This document shows positions 44,499 through 53,194 of a DNA stretch of 64,000 bases, piece after piece. Position numbers and translations under genes: made by a program. How positions within the stretch are numbered: the stretch's first letter is position 1; each line of letters opens with the position of its first letter. This DNA is from Deltaproteobacteria bacterium (lineage in GTDB: Bacteria > Desulfobacterota > Binatia > HRBIN30 > JACQVA1): positions 1-64,000 of the forward strand of contig JACOST010000006.1 in NCBI GenBank assembly GCA_016178705.1. The letters are read 5' to 3'. Under the pieces are notes generated by a model, which searched no databases, was not told the origin of the DNA, and saw only the letters and a list, made by a program, of their open reading frames with translations.

Positions 44499-47400
44499 TC
44501 ATCGAAAGTCATGCGACTTGGGCAGAGTAGCAGGTTGTTCGTTGCTAAGTTGTTGGTTGTTAGGTTCCGATGCGGGCGTCACGCGCATGCGATAGCCGTG
44601 GCCAGCTTGCGTGATGACTTGCTGCGGAATCTCCAGCTTGGTGAAGCGCCGCGCTCTCACATGGATGACGTATTGGGGGTCGGGGGTCGGGGATCGGGGG
44701 TCGGCACCAACCTCTAACCCCTGGCTCCTAACCCCCGCACCCACTTTCTGCAGCGGGCCTTCGACCTGCAACAGCGCCGCTGTGTGGATCAGCGCGCGGT
44801 GGCGCTGGAACATGTCGGGCACGACGACGGCGTTGGCCGTGCCGGTTTCGTCTTCAAGCGTGAGAAAACAAAATCCCTTCGCCGTGCCCGGTCGCTGGCG
44901 CACGATCACGAGCCCGGCGATTTTCGCCCAACTCCCAGCGCGCGCGCGCTTGAGATCACTCGCGCGCAACACACCCGCACGCGTCAACTCGTCGCGTAGG
45001 TACGTCATGATGTGCGGTCCAGTCGTGAGACCGGTGCCGGCGTAATCGGCGAGAGTGCGGTCCATTGGCGACATGGTGGGAAGGGGGTTCGGGGTTACGG
45101 GGTTAGGGGTTAGGGGTTCGGAAGCAAGGACTGGATGAGGCGGTTCAGAAGTCTTGCCACTGAGTTCACCTGCGCCGAGAGCGGCGCGACGGCTTCTTGC
45201 CGAACCAACCCTATTTCCACGATCAGGATCAGGTAGGTCTCCAACTCGCGCAGGCTCCCCTGCGCGATGCGAAGGAAGCTGACATAATCCTTTCTCGTCC
45301 CCCTCCCGTTCCCTTCGGCGATGTTGGCCGGAACCGAAACTGCCGCCCGGCGGATCTGACTGGTCAGACCGTACAATTCTTCCTTCGGAAAACTCTTCGT
45401 CAGAAAGTAACAGTCGCGGGCCAGATCCATCGCCTGGCGCCACACGAGCAGTTCGCGAAACCCCCGTTCCTTGCGTCCTTCCATAACTCTCCTCCTTCAA
45501 TGCTAGGGGGCTAGGGGTTAGGGGGTTGGGGGTTAGGGGTCCCTCTCCGCCCCTAACCCCGTAACCCCCTAACCCCGTAACCCCTAGCCGCGCGAACAAC
45601 GGCTCGCGCGAGATGGCCGCTGTCTGCCACAACGCTTCGCGACGAGTGAGGCCGAACGCGGTGAACGCGCCGATGTGCGCGAGCGTCTGCACTTCAGCCT
45701 CGCGCAGACCGCAGCGATGGATGACGTCGGTGATCGAACTGAACGGCGCACGTGCTCTTTCTTCCGCGATGCGTTTACCGGCGTCCGCGCGCAGGTTGGA
45801 AACAAAGCGCAAGCCCAAGCGGAGACACAACGGCTTCTCTCCGCCCCTAACCCCATAACCCCCTAACCCCATAGCCCCTTGCTCCAACTGGCAACGCCAG
45901 TTGGAGCGCGTCACGTCGATCGGCAGCACACGCACGCCGTGGCGTTGGGCGTCTTTGATGATGGTGGCGGGGTGATAGAACCCCATCGGCCAGTTGTTCA
46001 GCAGGGCGCAGGTAAACGCCGCCGGGTGATGCGCGCGCAAGTACGCCGACGCGTATGCCAGCAGCGCGAAGCTGGCGGCGTGACTCTCCGGAAAGCCGTA
46101 GAGCGCGAACGACGTGATGCTGCGCACGATGTCGTCGGCCTTCTTGCCGACGATGCCCTTGGCCGTCATGCCGGCGCGCAGTCGCGCCTCGATCTGCTGC
46201 ATGCGTTGCGTCGAGCGCTTGAAGCCCATCGCGCGCCGCAACTCTTCGGCTTCACCGCCAGTGAAGCCGGCCACCGTCATCGCCATGCGCAGGAGCTGCT
46301 CTTGAAACAGCGGCACGCCCAACGTGCGCTTCAAAATCGGTTCGAGTTCGGGGTGCGCATAGGTCACCGGCTCGCGGCCGTTGCGGCGGTTCAGATACGG
46401 ATGCACCATCTGCCCGACGATCGGGCCTGGGCGAATGATCGCGACCTCGACGACGAGATCGTAAAAGCGTTCCGGCTTCATGCGCGGCAGTGTCGCCATC
46501 TGCGCGCGGCTCTCGACTTGAAACACGCCGATGGTGTCGGCGCGTTGCAGCATGCCGTACACGGCGGGATCGTCCTGCGGCAGATGCGCGAGATCGATGT
46601 CGCGGCCTTCGTGCTCGCGCACCAGCGGAATCGTCTCTTCCAGCACCGCCATCATGCCGAGCCCGAGCAGATCGACTTTGATGATGCCGAGGTCGGCGCA
46701 GTCGTCCTTGTCCCACTGCACGACGACGCGTCCGGGCATCGACGCGGGTTCGAGCGGGACCACGCTGTCGAGCCGTCCCGCCGCGATCACCATGCCGCCG
46801 GAATGTTGGCCGAGATGACGCGGTAGGTTCTGCATCTGTCCGACCAGATCGACGAGCAGCGCGACGCGCGGAGCGGTGGGGTCGACGCCGCCGGCGCGGA
46901 GTTGCTTCGCCAGCTCGTCCATGTCGTCACGGAACTCGAAACGGTTGAGCAGCTTCGACAGCTTGGCCACTTGTTCGAGGGTGAAGCCGAGCGCTTTGCC
47001 GACTTCGCGCACGGCGCTGCGGGTGCGGTAGGTGATGACGTTGGCGGTCATCGCCGCGCCCCGTTCGCCGTAGCGTTGGTAGACGTACTGGATGACGCGC
47101 TCGCGCTGATCGCCGCTCGGCAGATCGATATCGATGTCGGGCCACTCACCGCGCTCTTCGGAGAGAAAGCGCTCGAACAGCAACTCCATGCCGACGGCGT
47201 CGACGGCGGTGATGCCGAGCGCGTAACACACCGCCGAGTTGGCGGCCGAGCCGCGGCCTTGCGCGAGGATGCGCTGCTCGCGGCAGAAGCGGACGATGTC
47301 CCACACGATCAGGAAGTAACCGGCGAGGTCGAGCTTGCCGATGATCGTCAGCTCGTGTTCGAGTTGGCGGCGGACTTTCTCGGTGAGGTGTCCGTAGCGC

Positions 47401-48413
47401 TCGCCCGCGCCGGCGTAGGTGAGCTGGCGCAGGTGACCGTGCATCGTTTCACCCGGCGGCAGCGGAAAATCGGGAAAGCGATAGCCGAGATCGGCGAGCG
47501 TGAACTCGCACTGCTCGGCGATGCGCTGCGTGTTGTTGACGGTCTGCGGCAGATCGCGAAAGAGCGCGGCCATCGCCTGCGGTGACTTGAGATGACGCTC
47601 GGCATTCTTCAGCAAGCGACGGCCAGCGGCATCGAGCGTGGTCTTCTCGCGGATACAGGTAAGCACGTCGAGCAGCGGCCGTCCTGCGGGCGTGGCGTGG
47701 CGCACGTCGTTGGTGGCGACGAGCGGAAGCCGGCAGTGTTCGGCGAGCGCGATCAGGGTGCGATTGAGCCGTTCTTCGTCGGCATCGAGATGCCGCTGAA
47801 GTTCGAGGTAGAGGCGATCGGGGAAGAGACGCTTCAAGAGAAGGGGGTTAGGGGTTAAGGGGCTAGGGGTTAGGCGGCCCTCTTCTCCGACCCTAACCCC
47901 ATAACCCCGTAGCCCCTTAACCCCTTGGAGCTGGGCTGCGGTGGGGCGGAAAAGACAGATGAGGCCGTCGGTGCGGCCATCGAGATCATCCCACGTTACG
48001 ACCGCCTCGCCCTTCGGCGCGCGTAGCTTCGCCTGCGTGAGGAGCTGGCAGAAATTCTGGTAGCCGGTGCGATTGGCAACGAGCAGATACAGGCTGTTAG
48101 GAGCTAGGGTGCTAGCTGTTAGGTTGTTAGCTGTTAGGGGAGGAGGGGGAACCCTAGCCGCGTAACAGCCTAACAACGTAACAACCTGCATTGTGACTTC
48201 ACACCCAATCAACGCGCGTACCCCGGCTTGCTGTGCGGCTTTGTGAAAGCGCGGCGCGCCGTAGACGCCATCGCGATCGCCGAGCGCTATGGCCGCGTAA
48301 TCGAGTGACGCCGCGCGCTCGATCAGATCTTCCGGCAGCGACGCACCGGCGAGAAAGCTGAACGCGCTGCGGCAGCGCAACTCGACGTACGCGGAGAACC
48401 CTTCCTCAGTCAT
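44499..48413 (-). CDS. dnaE2: Error-prone DNA polymerase DnaE2/ImuC with multiple in-frame insertions
   Basis: 1304 residues versus about 1050-1080 for the family. I chose ATG 48413 (GGGGGAG upstream), overlapping imuB. PHP domain: YVELRCRSAFSFLAGASLPE; polymerase core: WPDIDIDLPSGDQRERVIQY and HLGQHSGGMVIAAGRL; C-terminal OB fold: GLVIVRQRPGTAKGFCFLTL. It is the lesion-bypass polymerase of the ImuA-ImuB-DnaE2 mutasome. The excess length comes from at least five palindromic-repeat insertions that keep the frame, one of which encloses a whole separate gene (45110-45484). Activity with these inserts is uncertain. Confidence 0.88.
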   Translation of the reverse strand: MTEEGFSAYVELRCRSAFSFLAGASLPEDLIERAASLDYAAIALGDRDGVYGAPRFHKAAQQAGVRALIGCEVTMQVVTLLGCYAARVPPPPLTANNLTASTLAPNSLYLLVANRTGYQNFCQLLTQAKLRAPKGEAVVTWDDLDGRTDGLICLFRPTAAQLQGVKGLRGYGVRVGEEGRLTPSPLTPNPLLLKRLFPDRLYLELQRHLDADEERLNRTLIALAEHCRLPLVATNDVRHATPAGRPLLDVLTCIREKTTLDAAGRRLLKNAERHLKSPQAMAALFRDLPQTVNNTQRIAEQCEFTLADLGYRFPDFPLPPGETMHGHLRQLTYAGAGERYGHLTEKVRRQLEHELTIIGKLDLAGYFLIVWDIVRFCREQRILAQGRGSAANSAVCYALGITAVDAVGMELLFERFLSEERGEWPDIDIDLPSGDQRERVIQYVYQRYGERGAAMTANVITYRTRSAVREVGKALGFTLEQVAKLSKLLNRFEFRDDMDELAKQLRAGGVDPTAPRVALLVDLVGQMQNLPRHLGQHSGGMVIAAGRLDSVVPLEPASMPGRVVVQWDKDDCADLGIIKVDLLGLGMMAVLEETIPLVREHEGRDIDLAHLPQDDPAVYGMLQRADTIGVFQVESRAQMATLPRMKPERFYDLVVEVAIIRPGPIVGQMVHPYLNRRNGREPVTYAHPELEPILKRTLGVPLFQEQLLRMAMTVAGFTGGEAEELRRAMGFKRSTQRMQQIEARLRAGMTAKGIVGKKADDIVRSITSFALYGFPESHAASFALLAYASAYLRAHHPAAFTCALLNNWPMGFYHPATIIKDAQRHGVRVLPIDVTRSNWRCQLEQGAMGLGGYGVRGGEKPLCLRLGLRFVSNLRADAGKRIAEERARAPFSSITDVIHRCGLREAEVQTLAHIGAFTAFGLTRREALWQTAAISREPLFARLGVTGLGGYGVRGGEGPLTPNPLTPSPLALKEESYGRTQGTGVSRTARVAPGDGSGPRLLLSDEEFSEGRIVRSDQSDPPGGSFGSGQHRRREREGDEKGLCQLPSHRAGEPARVGDLPDPDRGNRVGSARSRRAALGAGELSGKTSEPPHPVLASEPLTPNPVTPNPLPTMSPMDRTLADYAGTGLTTGPHIMTYLRDELTRAGVLRASDLKRARAGSWAKIAGLVIVRQRPGTAKGFCFLTLEDETGTANAVVVPDMFQRHRALIHTAALLQVEGPLQKVGAGVRSQGLEVGADPRSPTPDPQYVIHVRARRFTKLEIPQQVITQAGHGYRMRVTPASEPNNQQLSNEQPATLPKSHDFR
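44674..44737. repeat. G-rich/C-rich palindrome in dnaE2 (OB-fold region)
   Basis: GGGGGTCGGGGGTCGGGGAT... followed by CCTCTAACCCCTGGCTCCTAACCCCCG. It inserts ~22 in-frame residues (VGAGVRSQGLEVGADPRSPT) between LQVEGPLQK and YVIHVRARRF. Confidence 0.85.
45077..45120. repeat. GGGGTTAGGGGTTA array, left arm around the nested gene
   Basis: Plus-strand GGGGTTACGGGGTTAGGGGT TAGGGG. It is complementary in reverse to the C-rich arm at 45543-45590. The stop codon of the nested gene lies inside it. The repeat is telomere-like and could form G-quadruplexes. Confidence 0.85.
45110..45484 (-). CDS. Four-helix-bundle protein (23S rRNA IVS/S23 family), nested in dnaE2
   Basis: 124 residues with its own perfect SD (AGGAGG, 6-bp spacing). 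FRELLVWRQAMDLARDCYFL, TSQIRRAAVSVPANIAEGNG and DYVSFLRIAQGSLRELETYL are diagnostic of the four-helix-bundle family encoded by 23S rRNA intervening sequences and by related elements. It lies on the same strand as dnaE2 but in another frame; the dnaE2 frame stays open across all 375 bp. It is enclosed by complementary repeat arms. The gene looks intact. Confidence 0.92.
   Translation of the reverse strand: MEGRKERGFRELLVWRQAMDLARDCYFLTKSFPKEELYGLTSQIRRAAVSVPANIAEGNGRGTRKDYVSFLRIAQGSLRELETYLILIVEIGLVRQEAVAPLSAQVNSVARLLNRLIQSLLPNP
45503..45590. repeat. G-rich then C-rich (CTAACCCC) array, right arm around the nested gene
   Basis: GGGGTTAGGGGGTTGGGGGT TAGGGG is followed directly by CCCCTAACCCCGTAACCCCC TAACCCC, forming a hairpin on its own; the C-rich half also pairs with the left arm at 45077-45120 to bracket the four-helix gene. 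Confidence 0.88.
45843..45880. repeat. CCCCTAACCCCATAACCCC array in dnaE2 (single arm)
   Basis: Only the C-rich arm is present. It inserts GAMGLGGYGVRGGEK in frame between WRCQLEQ and the following LRLGLRFVSN of dnaE2. Confidence 0.8.
47841..47930. repeat. GGGGTTA/TAACCCC palindrome in dnaE2
   Basis: GGGGGTTAGGGGTTAAGGGG then CCCTAACCCCATAACCCCGT. It inserts ~30 in-frame residues (GVKGLRGYGVRVGEEGRLTP...) between FRPTAAQLQ and KRLFPDRLYLELQ. Confidence 0.87.
48094..48187. repeat. GTTAGCTGTTAGG / CCTAACAACGTAACAACC palindrome in dnaE2
   Basis: A second repeat family, T-rich words in one arm and AAC words in the other. It inserts ~32 residues (VVTLLGCYAARVPPPPLTAN...) in frame between ALIGCEVTM and LYLLVANRTGYQ of the PHP domain. 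Confidence 0.87.
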
Positions 48414-49917
48414 ACTCCCCCGCCACGAACCACTGCTGCCGATCGTGGAACACGCGATACACGCCGCCGTCGCTGAGTTGGACGTCGTAGTAGTCGCGCC
48501 GGTACGCGCCGTCGTGCCACCACTCGCCAGTAATCCGCCACGGGCCGGCACACGAGACGACTCGGCCACTCACGCCATCGCCGCGCACGAACGCGAGCCG
48601 CCCGCGATCGCAGTGCACCTCCAGCGGCCGCGGTGGACGAATGGCGCGCAGCGCAAGGGGAAGAAGGTTGTTAGCTGTTAGGTTGTTGGTTGTTAGGCCG
48701 GATTCCGAGCTGGCCCCTTCTTCCCTAACAACGTAACAGCCAAACAACGTAGCAACCTTCACCCCGTACGCTTCCGGCCGATGCGTATCGATGACCGCCG
48801 GTGTGCCGACGTGATCGGCGCCGCACAACGCGGTGAGCCGAGCCAACGTCACCGCCAAACGCTCCGGTGCGGGGCCGTTGGGACGGAAGAGATCGAGTTG
48901 GATCGTGCGCAAGCGCTCGGGCACGACGCCGACGCGGATCGTTTCGACCGGCGCAGCGGGTGGTTGTGCTTCGAGGTGTAAACGCACGAGGGTGAGCAAC
49001 GCCTTCACGTCGTTGCTCGCGGCGACGACGACGGTGCGATCGTCGCGCGCGCGATTGGTGAGACCGAGCGACAGCCGCAGATCGCCACACACCAGACCGC
49101 GTACCGCCAGGCGCGCCGTCAGTCGATCGAGTAGGCCGCGCAGGACGAACGTCAGCGGCTCGATGGTTTCGATGCCGTAGTCGAGTTCGACACTCTCTTC
49201 GAACTGCAACGGTGCGGAGCGCGGCACCAGCGGTTGCTCGTCTTCGCCGCGCGCGCGCCGGGCCAAGGCCAGTCCCTCTGGACCCAGCCGCGTACCGACC
49301 GCGCTGGCCGGCAATGCCGCCAAGTCGCCGATGCGCTGAATCCCCCAGCGTGTCAGCGTGGTGCGCAGCGCTGGGCTTGGCGCCAGCAAACTCACCGCGA
49401 GTGGCGCCAAGTAGGCCCACTCTTCGTTCGCTGGCACGACAGTGACACCGCCGCCGTTACGCGCGGCGAGGTAGGCGGCGATTTTCGAGCCGGCCACGCC
49501 AACCTGCGCAGATAGTCCGACGTGTTCCGCGCGCACCGCCAGCATGTGGGCGAGTTTGGCTTCGCTGTCGAACAACGCGGCGGAGCCAACGATGTCGAGA
49601 TACACTTCGCCGTCGCTCGCTTCCTCGACCCGCGGTGAAAACGAGTACGCGACGTCGGCGAGCGCCGCTTGGGCGGCCCGCCGGCCGTCGCGTGAAGTCG
49701 CGCGCGTAATCAGTGCGGCGAAGATCGCGTGCGCTTGCCCCGCACTGAGTCCGGTGGTGATGCCGCGGCGCGCGGCGGCGGCGGACATCGCTACAATGGT
49801 GGCGCGCGGTCCGCTCCCGTCGGTGACGATCACCGGCTCGCCGCGCAGCTCCGGCTCGCTGCGCAGCATTGCCGCTAATGGAAAGTCGGGAACGAAAAGA
49901 CAGGCGAGACGGGACAT
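48406..49917 (-). CDS. imuB: ImuB, inactive Y-family polymerase-like mutasome subunit
   Basis: 503 residues. N-terminal MSRLACLFVPDFPLAAMLRS and the palm/finger pattern RGITTGLSAGQAHAIFAAL are ImuB-like; the catalytic carboxylates of true Y polymerases are not conserved. ImuB links DnaE2 to the sliding clamp. A TTAG/CTAA palindrome near the C-terminus adds ~30 residues (LFGCYVVREEGASSESGLTT...). It starts 6 bp after imuA and its stop overlaps the dnaE2 start. Confidence 0.88.
   Translation of the reverse strand: MSRLACLFVPDFPLAAMLRSEPELRGEPVIVTDGSGPRATIVAMSAAAARRGITTGLSAGQAHAIFAALITRATSRDGRRAAQAALADVAYSFSPRVEEASDGEVYLDIVGSAALFDSEAKLAHMLAVRAEHVGLSAQVGVAGSKIAAYLAARNGGGVTVVPANEEWAYLAPLAVSLLAPSPALRTTLTRWGIQRIGDLAALPASAVGTRLGPEGLALARRARGEDEQPLVPRSAPLQFEESVELDYGIETIEPLTFVLRGLLDRLTARLAVRGLVCGDLRLSLGLTNRARDDRTVVVAASNDVKALLTLVRLHLEAQPPAAPVETIRVGVVPERLRTIQLDLFRPNGPAPERLAVTLARLTALCGADHVGTPAVIDTHRPEAYGVKVATLFGCYVVREEGASSESGLTTNNLTANNLLPLALRAIRPPRPLEVHCDRGRLAFVRGDGVSGRVVSCAGPWRITGEWWHDGAYRRDYYDVQLSDGGVYRVFHDRQQWFVAGEYD
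48665..48760. repeat. GTTAGCTGTTAGG / CCTAACAACGTAACAGCC palindrome in imuB
   Basis: Same family as the element at 48094 in dnaE2. The arms lie at 48665-48698 and 48724-48758. The insertion keeps the imuB frame. Confidence 0.85.
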
Positions 49918-49923
49918 GGCGGC

Positions 49924-50643
49924 TCAGGCCAAAGCTGAAAGCAAAAAGCTGACAGTCGGAACAGCTTTCAACTGAACGCTTTCGGCGCTGCGTGTCGCGT
50001 TGAGTTTGGTGCGGGCCACCGTGAGGTGGAGCTGCATCCCATCGAAGAGTGGCCAGGCGCCACCGCTCCAATGGCTGCGGGCGGTCAGCGTCAGACTCAG
50101 CGCAGCGAAGCTGCCGGCCAGGCGGTGATCGGCGACGATGGCAAGTGCGGCGTCGCTGCGCCGCGCGGCCTGAGCCAGGCGAGGCCACACCGGGGCGCGC
50201 AGTGGCCGGTGATGGGATGCCGCGCCGATATCGACGGCGATGAAGCCGAAGCCGCCAGCTTCGAGCAACAGTTCCGTGCACCGCAAAGCCGCCGGGAGCG
50301 ACGGCGGGCGCACCCACAACAGCCGCGTCAACTCGATACCCGACGCGTGCGCGGTCGCGGGGTGCAAGCAGTCTGGAAGATCAATGAGCGCCGTCACCTC
50401 ACCGCGTTGAGTGGCCGCTGCCAAGCACGCCAGCAGCACGGACGTCTTGCCCGAGGTGACGGGCCCGGTGAGTTCGGTGAGGCGTCCGCGCGGCAAGCCG
50501 CCGTCGAGCGCCGCGTCGAGTCGCGGCAATCCGGTCGCGAGCCGCCGCACCGGCGGGTCGGCCACACCCACTCGCACCGTACCGGGGAGCGTGAGCGCAG
50601 CGAGCAGACGGCGAGCGTCACTGGGTGAGGTGGAGGCCAGCAC
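49924..50643 (-). CDS. imuA: ImuA, RecA-like mutasome protein
   Basis: 239 residues from a GTG chosen because the frame upstream loses similarity. GLPRGRLTELTGPVTSGKTS is a RecA-like P-loop (Walker A GPVTSGKTS), followed by VTALIDLPDCLHPATAHASG and RLLWVRPPS as in ImuA. It helps ImuB-DnaE2 in SOS mutagenesis. The last ~18 codons derive from a GAAAGCTGAAAG-type repeat (49926-49985), so the C-terminus is unusual. No recognisable LexA box was found upstream; a divergent promoter region of ~240 bp separates it from the metalloprotease. Confidence 0.82.
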   Translation of the reverse strand: MLASTSPSDARRLLAALTLPGTVRVGVADPPVRRLATGLPRLDAALDGGLPRGRLTELTGPVTSGKTSVLLACLAAATQRGEVTALIDLPDCLHPATAHASGIELTRLLWVRPPSLPAALRCTELLLEAGGFGFIAVDIGAASHHRPLRAPVWPRLAQAARRSDAALAIVADHRLAGSFAALSLTLTARSHWSGGAWPLFDGMQLHLTVARTKLNATRSAESVQLKAVPTVSFLLSALA

Positions 50644-50887
50644 GCGTGAATCTTCGCTTAATTTTCGCTTTCGATCAAGTGGACGCAAGCGGCGATGAAG
50701 ATCAGGCAGGCCGCATAGCGAAATCCTCCGCGCACATTGTCGCCGTCGTTGTCTGCGTAACGCATCGACGGCGCGATCATCCCCGCTCGCATTTCGGGAA
50801 GAGCGTTCCGTCCATGGCACCTGCGTCGCGTACTGGCACATGAGTTGCGTCTTCGCCGCGCCACTCAAGGGAAGCGAGGTCCGCGTG

Positions 50888-52648
50888 ATGTTGGTGTGGT
50901 GGCGAGTGGGACAGATTCTGGTGATGACGATCGCGCTCTCGCTGGTCGCGGTGCCTTCGGTTCGCTGTGCGACTTTCGTTGTCACCAGCGATCAGCAGCT
51001 TGCGGCGGCGGCCGATGTTGTAGTGCTCGGTCGCGTCGAACAACTGCGCAGTGAAACGACGGCCACGGGTGCGATCGCCACGTTCGTCACGCTCAGCGTT
51101 ATCGAAGCACTGAAAGGCGAGGTGCCGGCATCCCTCGAGGTGCGCGTGCCGGGCGGTGCGGTCGACAACGTACGGCGGATCGTTGCCGGAGCACCGAGCT
51201 ACACAGCGGGCGAGCGCGTGATGGTGTTTCTGCAGCGCCGGGCCGACGGGACGTTCGAGTCGGTGGCGCTGGCGCTCGGAACCTATCACGTCACTGGTGG
51301 CGACGCGGGCGATGAGCAGCTCATGCGCTCCCTCGGAGACGGGGCGATGGCCTTCGAGCCGTCGGCCGGTCGATTGCGTCGTGCCAGCACGCACACCACG
51401 CGATCGCTGCGCGGGTTGCGGCAGATCATCGAGCAGGCTGCGCGTGACACGTACCAGCCGGGCAGCATTGTTCCGGCTCCGACGCCAATTGGCCACATCC
51501 CCATGCACTACATCTCATTGGGCCCTCCCGCGGCGCGCTGGAGCGAGCCGGACAGCGGAACACCGATTCCGTTTCTGATTGATCCGGCCGGTGATCCCGA
51601 TATCGGCGCAGCCGCATCCGTGGCTGCGGCGCGCGCCGCGTTGACGGCATGGAGTGGGCAGGAGTGCTCCGGTTTGCGACTCACCGATGGCGGCGACGCG
51701 GTGCCGGCGCCGTTCGGGGCGTGCGACGGTCATAGTCAGATCATTTTTGGTGATCCCTTCGGCGAAGTGCCGCCGCCGATCGGGTGCAGCGGCATCGTGT
51801 CGACCGGCGGCTTCTGCGCGGTGTCTGATCCGGTTTCGATGGTCGGCGGCACCAGCTTCGAAACCATCATCGAGGGAGACGTGGTGGTTAACGATGGCTT
51901 TGCGGCGTGCAATTTCTGGACGGCGGAGAATCTCGCCGAGATGCTCACGCACGAGTTGGGGCATGCCCTCGGCTTCGGCCATAGCTCGGAGAATCCCGCC
52001 GAGGCAGACGAACGGCTGCGCAATGCCACCATGTTCTTCGGCCGCCACTTCGATGGCCGCGGCGCCACCATCGAAGCCGACGACATCGACGGAGTGTGTG
52101 CGGTCTATCCGCACCGACAGGCGGCGCCCGATGGCGATGGCGACGGGGTGCCTGACGCGGACGACAACTGTCCGGCCGTGGCGAATCCGGATCAGCACGA
52201 TCGCGACCAAGACGGCGCCGGCGATGCCTGTGATCCGCTCACGGTGCGCCGCGTGATGGTGCGCTATGCGACCGGGTCGGGCGATCATTTGCAGGTCTCG
52301 GGCACCGTCGTGCCGCCTGATGGCTTCGATCCCGCGCGCGATACCGTGCGCGTCGCGCTGATGTTGCCGGAAGGGGCCGTCTATCAGGCCTCGATCCCGC
52401 CGGGGTCGTGGGTGCGCAGCCGTGATGGTCAGCGCTGGCGGTTGCGGAGAGAGCCGCGCAACGAGGTGCGGCGCTTCCGCTTACATCGCCGTGGCGATCG
52501 CCTCGTCTTCGAAATGACCGCGTGGCCACACAACTTGAGTCGCGCGCGCTCGCAACCAGTGAGTGTGACGGTGACGCTGCGCAACGCGGCCACTAATAGC
52601 CCGACCCCGCTGCACAGCCGCAACGATGGGATGTTGGTGTTCCCGTAG
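50888..52648 (+). CDS. Secreted matrixin-like zinc metalloprotease with thrombospondin type-3 repeats
   Basis: 586 residues from MLVWWRVGQILVMTIALSLV, a signal peptide ending near VRCATF. The zinc site is HELGHALGFGH (H355, H359, H365 with catalytic E356), the HExxHxxGxxH of metzincins. Residues ~416-445 (DGDGDGVPDADDNCPAVANP, DQDGAGDACDP) are thrombospondin type-3 Ca-binding repeats, and a ~135-residue C-terminal domain follows. It is extracellular or periplasmic. Substrate unknown. Confidence 0.85.
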   Translation: MLVWWRVGQILVMTIALSLVAVPSVRCATFVVTSDQQLAAAADVVVLGRVEQLRSETTATGAIATFVTLSVIEALKGEVPASLEVRVPGGAVDNVRRIVAGAPSYTAGERVMVFLQRRADGTFESVALALGTYHVTGGDAGDEQLMRSLGDGAMAFEPSAGRLRRASTHTTRSLRGLRQIIEQAARDTYQPGSIVPAPTPIGHIPMHYISLGPPAARWSEPDSGTPIPFLIDPAGDPDIGAAASVAAARAALTAWSGQECSGLRLTDGGDAVPAPFGACDGHSQIIFGDPFGEVPPPIGCSGIVSTGGFCAVSDPVSMVGGTSFETIIEGDVVVNDGFAACNFWTAENLAEMLTHELGHALGFGHSSENPAEADERLRNATMFFGRHFDGRGATIEADDIDGVCAVYPHRQAAPDGDGDGVPDADDNCPAVANPDQHDRDQDGAGDACDPLTVRRVMVRYATGSGDHLQVSGTVVPPDGFDPARDTVRVALMLPEGAVYQASIPPGSWVRSRDGQRWRLRREPRNEVRRFRLHRRGDRLVFEMTAWPHNLSRARSQPVSVTVTLRNAATNSPTPLHSRNDGMLVFP

Positions 52649-52650
52649 CG

Positions 52651-53058
52651 CTAGCGCGGTGCCATCAGGTCGAAAAGGACTTTCCGCTCTTGGAACCGCC
52701 AGCCGCCCGCGGTCTTCACCAGTTGGTCTTCGTACCGTCCGGCGATGCTGAGGCCGAGCGTGTCGCCGCCGCGCACCACGACGACGTAGCTTTGTGCCGT
52801 GGCGCGTTCGCCGGTGACCGCGACGATGGAATTCATCATGCAGTGCTTCATCATCGGCGAGCCGTTGGTCAGTGGGATCGATTTGAGAAATTTCTGCAGC
52901 ACCTCACGACCGACAAAACGCCCCATGCGACCAACGTCGAACGCGCCGTCAGCGGTCCACAGATCGAGCCAGCGGTCGAATTCCGCGTTGTCGAAATGGA
53001 AGCAGTACTGTGCTTGCAACTCGCGGATGGCGTCTTTTTCTTCCAAGACGGATGACAT
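52651..53058 (-). CDS. SnoaL-like (NTF2-fold) protein
   Basis: 135 residues from MSSVLEEKDAIRELQAQYCF with a perfect AGGAGGT site. The helix IRELQAQYCFHFDNAEFDRW LDLWTADGAFDV and the strands HCMMNSIVAVTGERATAQSY and RYEDQLVKTAGGWRFQERKV are typical of SnoaL_4 proteins. These include dehydratases, isomerases and hydroxylating-dioxygenase-like subunits; the reaction cannot be told. It converges with the metalloprotease, 2 bp between stops. Confidence 0.85.
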   Translation of the reverse strand: MSSVLEEKDAIRELQAQYCFHFDNAEFDRWLDLWTADGAFDVGRMGRFVGREVLQKFLKSIPLTNGSPMMKHCMMNSIVAVTGERATAQSYVVVVRGGDTLGLSIAGRYEDQLVKTAGGWRFQERKVLFDLMAPR

Positions 53059-53194
53059 CGGGAAACCTCCTAGTGCGCGGCTGCGATCGATGAGCAGGGC
53101 TTGTAGCAAGGCATAGTGAGCGCCGCAACGGAACGAAAAGCGGTGGTGTGCCTAGAAGCTCCGTGGTAAAAATGGGCTGAGTGAAGGTAGCAAC

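Noticed and set aside
45879-46826. 315-codon plus-strand frame within dnaE2
   Set aside because: Antisense shadow of the polymerase domain.
50644-50887. LexA operator upstream of imuA
   Set aside because: Only GCGAA direct repeats are present; no CTGT-N8-ACAG, GAAC-N4-GTTC or GTTC-N7-GTTC site found.
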